A program made the translations under genes and the position numbers. Positions 1 to 7,450 of a stretch of 64,000 nt of DNA are shown one piece after another (the stretch's first letter is position 1; every line of letters starts with the position of its first letter). Source of the stretch: Clostridium thermosuccinogenes (GTDB lineage: Bacteria > Bacillota > Clostridia > Acetivibrionales > DSM-5807); the NCBI RefSeq assembly GCF_002896855.1, contig NZ_CP021850.1, positions 2,443,665-2,507,664 of the forward strand, in the 5' to 3' direction. The notes beneath the pieces are model-generated. The model made no database searches. It was not told the origin of the DNA and saw nothing but the letters and a program-made list of their open reading frames with translations.

Positions 1-1044
1 GTTCTCATAGCTGGTTATGGTGGAAAAGGAGTTGGTCACCAGGATAAGGCTGTCCTGAATGTCAGCAAAGGTTATTTTTGCTTCGTCCTTGTTATATTTG
101 CCCCTGGCTTTCAGGCACTTGTCAATTTCGGTTACAAAAGCGTTTTTAACAGCCTTGTCCGGAGCTCCTCCGTACTCCAGGAAGCTGGAATTATGATAAT
201 ATTCCAGCAAATTTATTTCGTTATTAAAGCAGAAAGCTATCTGCATTTTAACCTTGTATTCCGGTTTATCCTCCCTGTCCCTTCCTCTTGCGGAGGATTC
301 ATAAAACTGAATCTCGGTAAAACCCTTATCCTGATTTATTTCCTTAATATAATCAACTATGCCGTTTTGATAGCAATACTCATAGTCCGTTCCGGTTTCC
401 TCGTCATGGAGCTTGAATATGATGCCTGCATTTACTACCGCCTGTTTTTTCAATGTGTTCTGGAAATACTCCAGAGGTATGTCTATATCAGTAAATACTT
501 CCAGGTCCGGCCTCCATTTTATGAAAGTACCGGTGGTCTCATAATCACATTTTACCTTTTTAAGGCCTCCTATGTTTTCACCCTTTTCAAAATGCAAGTC
601 GTACCGGTATCCATCCCGGTATACCGTAACATCCATATACTCCGAGCTGTATTGGGTGGCACAGCTTCCCAGTCCATTCAGCCCAAGGCTGAATTCATAG
701 TTTTCTCCTGAATTGTTTTTGTACTTCCCCCCTGCATAAAGCTCGCAGAATACCAGTTCCCAGTTATATCTCTGCTCTTTAGGGTTGAAGTCCAGGGGTA
801 TGCCTCTTCCCTCATCCCTGACCGATATGGATTTATCCTTGTACCTAACCACCTCGATGACATTTCCATAGCCTTCCCTTGCTTCATCTATGGAGTTTGA
901 CAAAATCTCAAATACTGAATGCTGGCAGCCTTCTATACCGTCCGATCCAAATATAACGGCTGGACGGAGCCTAACCCTGTCGGCGCCCTTCAAAGATGAT
1001 ATGCTGTCATTTCCATATCCGGTATTTTTGACGTTTTTAGCCAT
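1..1044 (-). CDS. Type IIA DNA topoisomerase subunit B (GyrB/ParE-like), 5' part, runs off the left edge
   Basis: The minus strand is open from an ATG at 1044 to base 1 (348 codons, no stop), so only the N-terminal part is present. It begins MAKNVKNTGYGNDSISSLKG and shows the GHKL ATPase motifs of GyrB/ParE: EILSNSIDEA (N-box with the catalytic Glu and Mg-binding Asn), DEGRGIP (G1 box; DNGRGIP in classical GyrB) and LNGLGSCA (G2 box). The family supplies the ATP gate of a DNA gyrase or topoisomerase IV and pairs with a GyrA/ParC subunit. A GGAGGGG ribosome site precedes the ATG. The motifs differ from housekeeping GyrB (IFGSDG where GyrB has YIGSTG), which suggests the divergent ParE-like clostridial branch. 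The subunit A partner would lie outside the window. Plus-strand frames here are shadows. Confidence 0.88.
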   Translation of the reverse strand, partial: MAKNVKNTGYGNDSISSLKGADRVRLRPAVIFGSDGIEGCQHSVFEILSNSIDEAREGYGNVIEVVRYKDKSISVRDEGRGIPLDFNPKEQRYNWELVFCELYAGGKYKNNSGENYEFSLGLNGLGSCATQYSSEYMDVTVYRDGYRYDLHFEKGENIGGLKKVKCDYETTGTFIKWRPDLEVFTDIDIPLEYFQNTLKKQAVVNAGIIFKLHDEETGTDYEYCYQNGIVDYIKEINQDKGFTEIQFYESSARGRDREDKPEYKVKMQIAFCFNNEINLLEYYHNSSFLEYGGAPDKAVKNAFVTEIDKCLKARGKYNKDEAKITFADIQDSLILVTNSFSTITSYEN

Positions 1045-1238
1045 TTGCCCCTCCACCTTTAAAATTTGTACCTATATACATTATACCAAACTTATGTTCG
1101 TGTCAAGAATATGTATTTTCATTTGAAGGATTCCCAGGCACGCATTGCATGCTTATTACAATGCCCAATCCATGCCACGCGCCTGGCACATTACAATTAT
1201 ATAGGCAGAAATGAAAATATTGCAAGCCTTAACACGCG

Positions 1239-1270
1239 AAAAAGCTTCCATAATATTACAGAAGCTTTTT
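1239..1270. terminator. Hairpin terminator between the lipoprotein and topoisomerase genes
   Basis: A perfect 10-bp inverted repeat (AAAAAGCTTC at 1239-1248, GAAGCTTTTT at 1261-1270) encloses a 12-nt loop. Its stem supplies A/T tracts on both sides. It lies 48 bp beyond the stop of the minus-strand lipoprotein gene, so it most likely ends that transcript. Confidence 0.65.
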
Positions 1271-1317
1271 CTTTTATAATGTTCTAGTTCTAATATTATC
1301 GTTATTACGAGCGGGAG

Positions 1318-2931
1318 CTATTCTTCTATAGTTGTGTAAAACAGTATTTCTTCTTCCAAATACAGTTCCATTTTCACTTTCATAGCTTCGGCTACAAATT
1401 CCGCCGGAACCATCGTCTTTCCTTCAACAACCGTTACAGGAGCGTCAAGAGTAACCTCACTGCCATTTAACAAGGCAGTTCTACTGTTCTGCTTCAGAAC
1501 TACACTGATATCATCCTTTGTTATCACTACGGTTTTATCCTTGCCATTCCATTGGACATCTGCACCGAGAGCTTCAAACACAGTACGGGCTTCCACCATC
1601 AGTGTATCACCTTCAAAATATGGATCTGCCGTGAAATCTAGGTATTCATAATCCACCAATACACTGAAGGGGAAATCCTCCTCCACATATTCGTAATCCT
1701 CATAATCATCCAGATTGTAATTCGGGAATCCCATAAGGTCATTGAAGCTGATGGAATTGCTGCTGTCCACCTGGGGAAGTTCAAAATCTTCAACCTTGTT
1801 GATATCGGATATCGCACTGCTGAATTCCAGACCAATTTCATATGTACCGTAAGATTTGCTGGGCTTATTCACATAGATTTTTTTCCCTGCTTCTTTTGCC
1901 TTCATACGGTTGGAGGCATCTTCTATTGCACCTGTATCGATGACAAGGTCGATGTACCCGTTTTCCTCCACTATGTATCCTTCCGAGTTAACTGCATAAG
2001 TTATTGTTATGCCTTTTTCCCCAATAAATTTCACATCTTCAAAGGCACTGAGAGCGATATTGGCCTTGTCGATAAACTCCTGAATGTTTTTGCTCAGATC
2101 TTCCTCCAGCAGCTCTTTATCTTCGGTCGTTGCTTCTTCAGAACCATCCCCGGCAACATCGGCCAGTCCGGTAAAAGATGCGGCCACTTCTTTGAAAAGC
2201 TCCAGTGTACTTTTACTCTTAAGAGTATTATTTATGAAGTATTTCAACAAGTCCTTAAATGCTCCGTCGTTCAGCTTTAATTCATACACCGCAAGGGTTT
2301 CGCCATCTACAATCTTGTTTTCCTTACGGGTAACGGCAACAAAGCCCGGATCGAATTCATCTATATTGTCCTTTACAAAATCGAGCATCGTGTTTTGCAA
2401 TGTGGTCGACAATTCTATGATCTTTTTATAGTTCAGCTGGGTATTGCTCTCAGATTCCGCCAAATCTTCCTGACCCATCACCAGATACTGCTTATCATAG
2501 AACTCTTCCGGAAGATACATTCTAAAGAAAGCAGGAATCTCCATAACCTGAGTCATAACAGGTTTTTCTCCCGAAAAATCAATATCCTGCCAGATGCCCA
2601 TATTCATAGTCACTCCAAGAAGGCTCAGGCTGAGATCCATATCTTGCTTTAAGGCAGTTTTTTCTTTATTCTGTATAGTTTTGCCTTCCACTTTTATCTC
2701 CATATTATTAAGGATATCAGCAATCTGGCTTATGATGACTGATTCCTCTTCAGAAAGGCCCTTTACGTTAAAATGGATTTTAAGATTGGTGCTGTTCTCC
2801 ATGGAAGTTATTTCTGATGACTTGACCAAAGCGTCAAGCAGGCTTTTTTCCTCTGCCGTGCATCCGGTAAAAAACGCTGTTATCATTGAAATAACCAGCA
2901 CAACAGACAATGCTTTTAAAATTGCTCTCAT
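1318..2931 (-). CDS. Lipoprotein with C-terminal copper-amine-oxidase-like stalk domain
   Basis: A 537-residue protein with a lipoprotein signal peptide; lipobox FTGC places the acylated Cys at residue 24. The long middle part (about 30-420) is acidic and not assigned to a family by eye. Residues from about 425 match the stalk domain related to the N-terminal domain of copper amine oxidases: VEARTVFEALGADVQWNGK, a TVVITKDD strand, then a repeat ending TMVPAEFVAEAM. In Clostridia such domains sit on cell-surface or secreted proteins and are thought to be structural or wall-associated. It should be anchored to the outer leaflet of the membrane. AGGGGGAT precedes the ATG. It is monocistronic by spacing. 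Function unknown. Confidence 0.8.
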   Translation of the reverse strand: MRAILKALSVVLVISMITAFFTGCTAEEKSLLDALVKSSEITSMENSTNLKIHFNVKGLSEEESVIISQIADILNNMEIKVEGKTIQNKEKTALKQDMDLSLSLLGVTMNMGIWQDIDFSGEKPVMTQVMEIPAFFRMYLPEEFYDKQYLVMGQEDLAESESNTQLNYKKIIELSTTLQNTMLDFVKDNIDEFDPGFVAVTRKENKIVDGETLAVYELKLNDGAFKDLLKYFINNTLKSKSTLELFKEVAASFTGLADVAGDGSEEATTEDKELLEEDLSKNIQEFIDKANIALSAFEDVKFIGEKGITITYAVNSEGYIVEENGYIDLVIDTGAIEDASNRMKAKEAGKKIYVNKPSKSYGTYEIGLEFSSAISDINKVEDFELPQVDSSNSISFNDLMGFPNYNLDDYEDYEYVEEDFPFSVLVDYEYLDFTADPYFEGDTLMVEARTVFEALGADVQWNGKDKTVVITKDDISVVLKQNSRTALLNGSEVTLDAPVTVVEGKTMVPAEFVAEAMKVKMELYLEEEILFYTTIEE

Positions 2932-3278
2932 TGCTATCCCCCTATTCAGACTATTGAAAATACAACTCTATATATTATATCGGGTAATATGAGAATAAAA
3001 TTACAAAAATCACCTTTTTGTCTATTCTTACCAATTGCTTATTATAGACTTGTTTATTATAGACGTTTTTCGGTGCTGCATAAAAGCCTTGGGGTGTTCT
3101 TTTCGCTTTTTATTGAAACTATAATATTGCAGCAATCAATTTCGTGCGAATATCTATAGATAATTTAATGTTCTAACCAGCCATGTAAAAAACCTCTCAT
3201 TGGACTGCCAAAAGCAGCAGCCGGAAATAAGCGGCGAACCATCGGATTTCTTGTTTATATTATGTACCTCTGCAATGC
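2932..3278. other. Intergenic region with tandem TATAAT-like boxes
   Basis: No credible coding sequence. On the minus strand a TATAAT lies at 2974-2979, about 45 bp before the lipoprotein ATG, with only a weak -35. Further upstream the 11-mer TTATTATAGAC is repeated at 3039-3049 and 3054-3064, giving two more TATAAT-like boxes 15 bp apart on the minus strand. No good -35 box accompanies either. Confidence 0.35.
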
Positions 3279-3716
3279 TTATGTGGCCTTTCGGCCCTTT
3301 TTCACATTTTTCATCACACGGAACACGGCTGACATGAGCATGATTCCCAGAGCGATGCAACCAGCACTGGCCAGAGTTTCTATACCCTTGCTTGCCGACT
3401 GGGCAAGCTCGTTCCCCACTATGTATTCCACAGTCTGATATGCTCCTATACCCGGCACCAATGGAAAGATACCTGATATGGAAAAAACGGTGGCCGGGCA
3501 TTTAAGGCATCTGGCCGCAATCTCGCTGTACAGGCCGACACAGACTGCACCTACAAAGGTTGAAACTATGACTTGTCCGGTAATTTCATACAACCACGAG
3601 TAGGCAATCCATCCCACGGCACCGGACAGGCCTGCCCATACAAACCTATTCCTTCCGACATTGAAGGTTATGGCAAGGCTTAAGCTGCCAAAAAAAGCCA
3701 GTAAAATCTCCTTCAT
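3279..3716 (-). CDS. Threonine/serine exporter small subunit (ThrE_2/YjjB family)
   Basis: A 145-residue hydrophobic protein with about four or five membrane segments and a short basic tail (VKKGRKA). It matches the YjjB/ThrE_2 half of split ThrE-type exporters, including the stretch GIFPLVPGIGAYQTVEYIV. Full-length ThrE of Corynebacterium exports threonine and serine; in many Bacillota the protein is split into a YjjP-like and a YjjB-like chain that probably work as one complex. It starts 5 bp after the stop of the upstream YjjP-like gene, so the two are one operon. The substrate is inferred from family only. Confidence 0.85.
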   Translation of the reverse strand: MKEILLAFFGSLSLAITFNVGRNRFVWAGLSGAVGWIAYSWLYEITGQVIVSTFVGAVCVGLYSEIAARCLKCPATVFSISGIFPLVPGIGAYQTVEYIVGNELAQSASKGIETLASAGCIALGIMLMSAVFRVMKNVKKGRKAT

Positions 3717-3721
3717 CTACG

Positions 3722-4477
3722 TCACACCCACCTGATTCCTATTGACAGCATTATACCAACACCGGAAGCTACCGCCACGGCAATAAATACTGCTTCTGCC
3801 AGGCGGTATATGCTGGAAACCGTGTCTCCGTACAATGCATCTTTTATACCGTTGGTCATTGCCACACCAGGCACCAGTATCATTATCGAACCTATGATTA
3901 TTTTATATAAATTCATTTCAGGAAAGAGTTTAACCGCAAAAATGCTCATGGCTCCCGATATCATTCCCGATACGAAATACTCAAAAAATTGAAAGAAACC
4001 AACCCTGGAGATATTCTCCTTGACAGTAAAAACCATCAGACTTATGAACAAGGCGGCAACCGCTTCCTTTACGGAGGACTTAAAAAGCAGCGAATATACG
4101 AACGCAGCAACCCCTGATGCCGCAAGCCTTGTGGAGAATCTGTATCTTGGTGTGCTTTCTATGGCATTCAGAATTTCCATGGCTTCCTCATAACTTACCG
4201 CTTTCACCATCAGGCTTCGGGAAAAGGAATTGACCTTTTCTATCTTCTGCAGGTCGTTGATATGGCCTTTTATCCTTTTTACAACCGAAATCACTTCATC
4301 ATCCTCGCCCTTTGCGGTGATGAAAATACCCGACAAAAGGACAAAGCATTCGGCTTCAACATCATAACTCCTGAAAATTCTTGCCAGGGTGTCCTCCACC
4401 CTGTACACTTCAGCTCCGCTTAATATCAGTATTTCGCCTGCTTTCATAGCCACATCAATGATTTCTCTCGTTCTCAT
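3722..4477 (-). CDS. Threonine/serine exporter large subunit (ThrE/YjjP family)
   Basis: A 251-residue membrane protein beginning MRTREIIDVAMKAGEILILS. The soluble N-terminal half (about 1-115) carries the family stretch GAEVYRVEDTLARI; five or so membrane segments follow from about residue 120. An ATG 36 bp further upstream (4513) is also in frame but has no ribosome site, while GGAGC lies 5-6 nt before the ATG at 4477, so 4477 is preferred. It is paired with the YjjB-like gene downstream. Predicted role: proton-motive-force-driven export of threonine, serine or related small solutes from the cytoplasm. Confidence 0.86.
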   Translation of the reverse strand: MRTREIIDVAMKAGEILILSGAEVYRVEDTLARIFRSYDVEAECFVLLSGIFITAKGEDDEVISVVKRIKGHINDLQKIEKVNSFSRSLMVKAVSYEEAMEILNAIESTPRYRFSTRLAASGVAAFVYSLLFKSSVKEAVAALFISLMVFTVKENISRVGFFQFFEYFVSGMISGAMSIFAVKLFPEMNLYKIIIGSIMILVPGVAMTNGIKDALYGDTVSSIYRLAEAVFIAVAVASGVGIMLSIGIRWV

Positions 4478-4545
4478 ACCCAGCTCCGTTCGGCATAAAA
4501 GTGACAAATGCATTTGTTATTTTGCTCATCTGCTTTATTATTTTT

Positions 4546-4575
4546 ATTATAGCAAATAAAGCGCACATTTAACAA
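4546..4575 (-). promoter_or_regulatory. SigmaA-type promoter of the ThrE operon
   Basis: Minus-strand TTGTTA (4570-4575), an 18-bp spacer and TATAAT (4546-4551), about 70 bp before the chosen ATG. An 8-bp inverted repeat (GCTTTATT 4532-4539 / AATAAAGC 4555-4562) overlaps the -10 box; it could be an operator or the terminator of the ABC operon's neighbourhood. Confidence 0.55.
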
Positions 4576-4596
4576 TTTCGTTTCTTATCCGGCACA

Positions 4597-6801
4597 TCAG
4601 CTTCCTGCTTTTGCCCCTCTGACCTTGAACATCTGCCGCTGGGCCATCACAAGGCCATAATATATTCCTTTCTTTTTCAGAAGTTCGTCATGGGTTCCCA
4701 ACTCAGCCTTTTTACCCTTGTCGATTACCATCAGACGGTTTGCATTTTTCAATGTTGAAAGCCTGTGAGCTATGGCGAAGGTAGTACGATCCTTGACCAG
4801 CCTTGCCAGAGCTTCCTGTATAAGCTGCTCCGATTCTGTGTCCAGAGAAGCAGTAGCCTCATCGAGGATCAATATCCTGGGATTATGGAGGATTGCTCTG
4901 GCTATGGCAATTCTCTGGCGCTCACCTCCCGAAAGATTATAACCGTTTTCACCAACTTTCGTATCATATCCGTCGGGGAACTTGACTATGAAATCATGGG
5001 CATTGGCAATCTTCGCCGCCATTATTATCTCATCCATTGTAGCATCAGGCTTGGAGTACCTTATGTTATCCAGGATGGTGCCTGAAAAAAGGAAGGTTTC
5101 CTGAAGAACTACACCGATCTGGGATCTAAGGTCCTGAAGGGGTATGTCCCTTATGTCAATGCCGTCAATCAATATCTGTCCGTCGTCCACATCATACAGT
5201 CTCATAATAAGGTTGATAAGAGTGGACTTTCCTGCTCCGGAGTGCCCTACAAGGCCTATCATTTCACCTGGGCTTACTTCCAGGTTGATATTTTCCAATA
5301 CAGGCTCATGGGACTGATAGCCAAAGGTCACGTTCCTGAATTCCACCCTGCCTTTTATCCTATGATGGACTACATGCCCGGTATCGGCAATCTCAGGCTC
5401 TTCATCAATTATTTCAAACACCCTTCCTATCGCATTCATAGCGTCGGCAAACATTCTGGGTAGAAAGCTCATAAAGCTTAAGGGACCATACAGCATTGAT
5501 ACATACTGGGTAAATTGCACCAATTGGCCCAGCTTCATCTTTTCCCCTAAAACCAGTTGGCTTCCGTAATAAAGCACAAAGAACTGCCCTATGCCCATAA
5601 AGAAGCCGTAAATCGGGAAAACAGTATTAAAAACCTTTTCTGCGTTTCCTGACACATCAGCATATTTGCGGCTGGCTTTTTTGAAGCGCAGAATCTCCTT
5701 TTCCTCCTGTCCGAAGGATTTCACAACCCGGATGCCGCTCAAAATGTCCTGCAGCAAAGAGTTGGCCTTGTCCCATGTTTTCCAGCATCTATGGTACATC
5801 GCATGTATCTTTTTCCATATCAGACGGATGGAAACGGTGACGAAAGGAGTAGGCAATATAACCAACAGGGCAAGCTTCCAGTTGGTCACAAACAATACGA
5901 TGCATATCCCAATCAGGGTTATAATCTGGTTTATGCCTGTGGTGGTCTGGTGCTGTATGAATTCTTTTATACGGTTGGTGTCGCTGTTTATACGGTTCAT
6001 CAGGTCACCGGTTTTTCGTTTCTGTATATAGCTCAGGGACAGCTCCTGAATTTTTGTGTATACCATGGAGCGCAGCTCTGCTGCAATATTGCTTCCGACC
6101 TTGATCATCACCCTGCCCCTCAGTACTGTAACCAAAGTATTCAATGATTGCACCAGAGCTATGGAGCCTACAAAGAAAAGAATCAGCTTTATATCACGGC
6201 GCTCTGCCATCAATACGTCATCAATGAAAACCCTGTAAAGATAAGGTGTAATAAGGGACAGGGCAGTTACCAGCCAGAAAAGCAAAAGGGCAATCCCTAT
6301 GAGGCTCCAATAGGGTTTCACCACCTGCCCTAACTTCTTCAAGGCCGACATCCTGTCCATGCATTTGGGACATACCTTTGAACCCCTAGGTAAGCGTCTT
6401 CCACATTTAGGACAGACATTTTCGTCCTCACCGCTCACTATGTGCGGCTCTCTGCCCTCAGACAGGACATTTAAAGCTCTTGCAATATATGCGTACCTTG
6501 GAACATGCCTCATCGTATATCGGGCTATGATCTGAGGCTCACCGTTAAAAACCGCCTCGAGAATTCCATTGCCCACCATGCTGACTGATGCATATCCCCT
6601 GCCTTCGGTTATGTCAAATTCCTTTTTAATTCTGCCTTCCTCCAGAAAGAGTATTTTTATGCGGGTAACGACCACCCATCCGTCGGACTTCTTTCCCTTC
6701 TCATTCAGGTCGGCAGGAGTGCAATATAAAATTTGTTCATTCCCAAGCCGTTCGGAAACTATTCTTTTTTCCGCGTCCGGCAGCTCAAATAACAGTTTCA
6801 T
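4597..6801 (-). CDS. ABC exporter (fused membrane and ATPase domains) with N-terminal domain and zinc ribbon
   Basis: A 734-residue half-transporter. Residues 1-120 form a mainly beta soluble domain; residues 130-147 are a zinc ribbon with Cys pairs CPKCG and CPKC. Six membrane segments (about 160-450) form a type IV exporter domain. The ATPase domain has Walker A GHSGAGKST (519-527), signature LSGGE (623-627), Walker B ILILDE (643-648) with catalytic Glu, and H-loop His679. It is the last gene of a three-gene operon with a DUF1854 gene and a second, similar ABC subunit, so a heterodimeric exporter is likely. The soluble extension plus zinc ribbon is not part of ordinary MsbA/LmrA-type exporters. 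ABC pairs linked to DUF1854 have been noted beside cyanophycin genes in other bacteria; no cyanophycin gene is visible here. Substrate unknown. Confidence 0.88.
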   Translation of the reverse strand: MKLLFELPDAEKRIVSERLGNEQILYCTPADLNEKGKKSDGWVVVTRIKILFLEEGRIKKEFDITEGRGYASVSMVGNGILEAVFNGEPQIIARYTMRHVPRYAYIARALNVLSEGREPHIVSGEDENVCPKCGRRLPRGSKVCPKCMDRMSALKKLGQVVKPYWSLIGIALLLFWLVTALSLITPYLYRVFIDDVLMAERRDIKLILFFVGSIALVQSLNTLVTVLRGRVMIKVGSNIAAELRSMVYTKIQELSLSYIQKRKTGDLMNRINSDTNRIKEFIQHQTTTGINQIITLIGICIVLFVTNWKLALLVILPTPFVTVSIRLIWKKIHAMYHRCWKTWDKANSLLQDILSGIRVVKSFGQEEKEILRFKKASRKYADVSGNAEKVFNTVFPIYGFFMGIGQFFVLYYGSQLVLGEKMKLGQLVQFTQYVSMLYGPLSFMSFLPRMFADAMNAIGRVFEIIDEEPEIADTGHVVHHRIKGRVEFRNVTFGYQSHEPVLENINLEVSPGEMIGLVGHSGAGKSTLINLIMRLYDVDDGQILIDGIDIRDIPLQDLRSQIGVVLQETFLFSGTILDNIRYSKPDATMDEIIMAAKIANAHDFIVKFPDGYDTKVGENGYNLSGGERQRIAIARAILHNPRILILDEATASLDTESEQLIQEALARLVKDRTTFAIAHRLSTLKNANRLMVIDKGKKAELGTHDELLKKKGIYYGLVMAQRQMFKVRGAKAGS

Positions 6802-6901
6802 GTTACTTCTCCTTTAGAAAATCAGGATTTCATGGCAACAGAAAGAATTGCAGAGGTCCTTACATCGCATCCTTCAGGAAAGTGATGGATTTCCCTCCGC
6901 G

Positions 6902-7450
6902 TCATATTACGCTTTCCAGCTTTTTCACGCTTTTTTTGTCAAGGGATGCATAATCCTTTATCTCAAAACGGTTGCCGTCCACATCAATAATAAGTATGCG
7001 GCCGCTGTCCTCTCCTATAGGCACTATATTATGCCCTCCCCGGACAGTAAACCTGCAGGTTCCCACGTCGGTCAGCACATCCCAGTAATAATACCCGAAC
7101 TCTTCCTTTATATTATTGATTTTTATGATCATCGGTGTAAAATATCTCCTGTCCAGTTGCTCCTCAATGAGTTTTGCAATATTCTCGGGGAAATCGTCAA
7201 GGCACCGAATCACTCCAATTTCTTTCGCTTTAACTCCAATTTCCTTGCTTTCCGGCTCCCTGACGGATATGTACTCCCTGGGTTTGGTAAAAGGGAATGC
7301 CCTGTAGAGATCAACCCTTGGATATTTCCTGCCGTCTTTTGTAGTCAAAGACAGGAAGCCTCCGTCGGTCCTTTCAAACTCTGCAGTTTCACTGGTGAGA
7401 TAGTTTATTTCGGTATATTGCTCAATATCTTTCACAACCGTATCCGGCAT
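6902..7450 (-). CDS. DUF1854 family protein of the ABC exporter operon
   Basis: A 182-residue soluble protein with no signal peptide or membrane segment. It matches the DUF1854 family: an N-terminal beta-rich part with FERTDGGFLSLTTKDGR, a central CLDDFPENIAKLIEEQLDRR, and a C-terminal RILIIDVDGNRFEI. Its ATG overlaps the stop of the upstream ABC gene, giving translational coupling; 100 bp separate it from the downstream ABC gene. DUF1854 has no known biochemical role. Its fixed place between two ABC subunits suggests an accessory or regulatory protein of the exporter, perhaps contacting the unusual N-terminal domains. Confidence 0.8.
   Translation of the reverse strand: MPDTVVKDIEQYTEINYLTSETAEFERTDGGFLSLTTKDGRKYPRVDLYRAFPFTKPREYISVREPESKEIGVKAKEIGVIRCLDDFPENIAKLIEEQLDRRYFTPMIIKINNIKEEFGYYYWDVLTDVGTCRFTVRGGHNIVPIGEDSGRILIIDVDGNRFEIKDYASLDKKSVKKLESVI

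Noticed and set aside
193-1287. Several plus-strand ORFs in the first 1.3 kb
   Set aside because: They lie antisense to the open topoisomerase frame or in the terminator region, have no ribosome sites and odd compositions; the minus-strand frame shows clear GHKL motifs.
3154-3501. 115-codon minus-strand ORF overlapping the YjjB-like gene
   Set aside because: It is an alternative frame of the exporter gene with no family match and no ribosome site.
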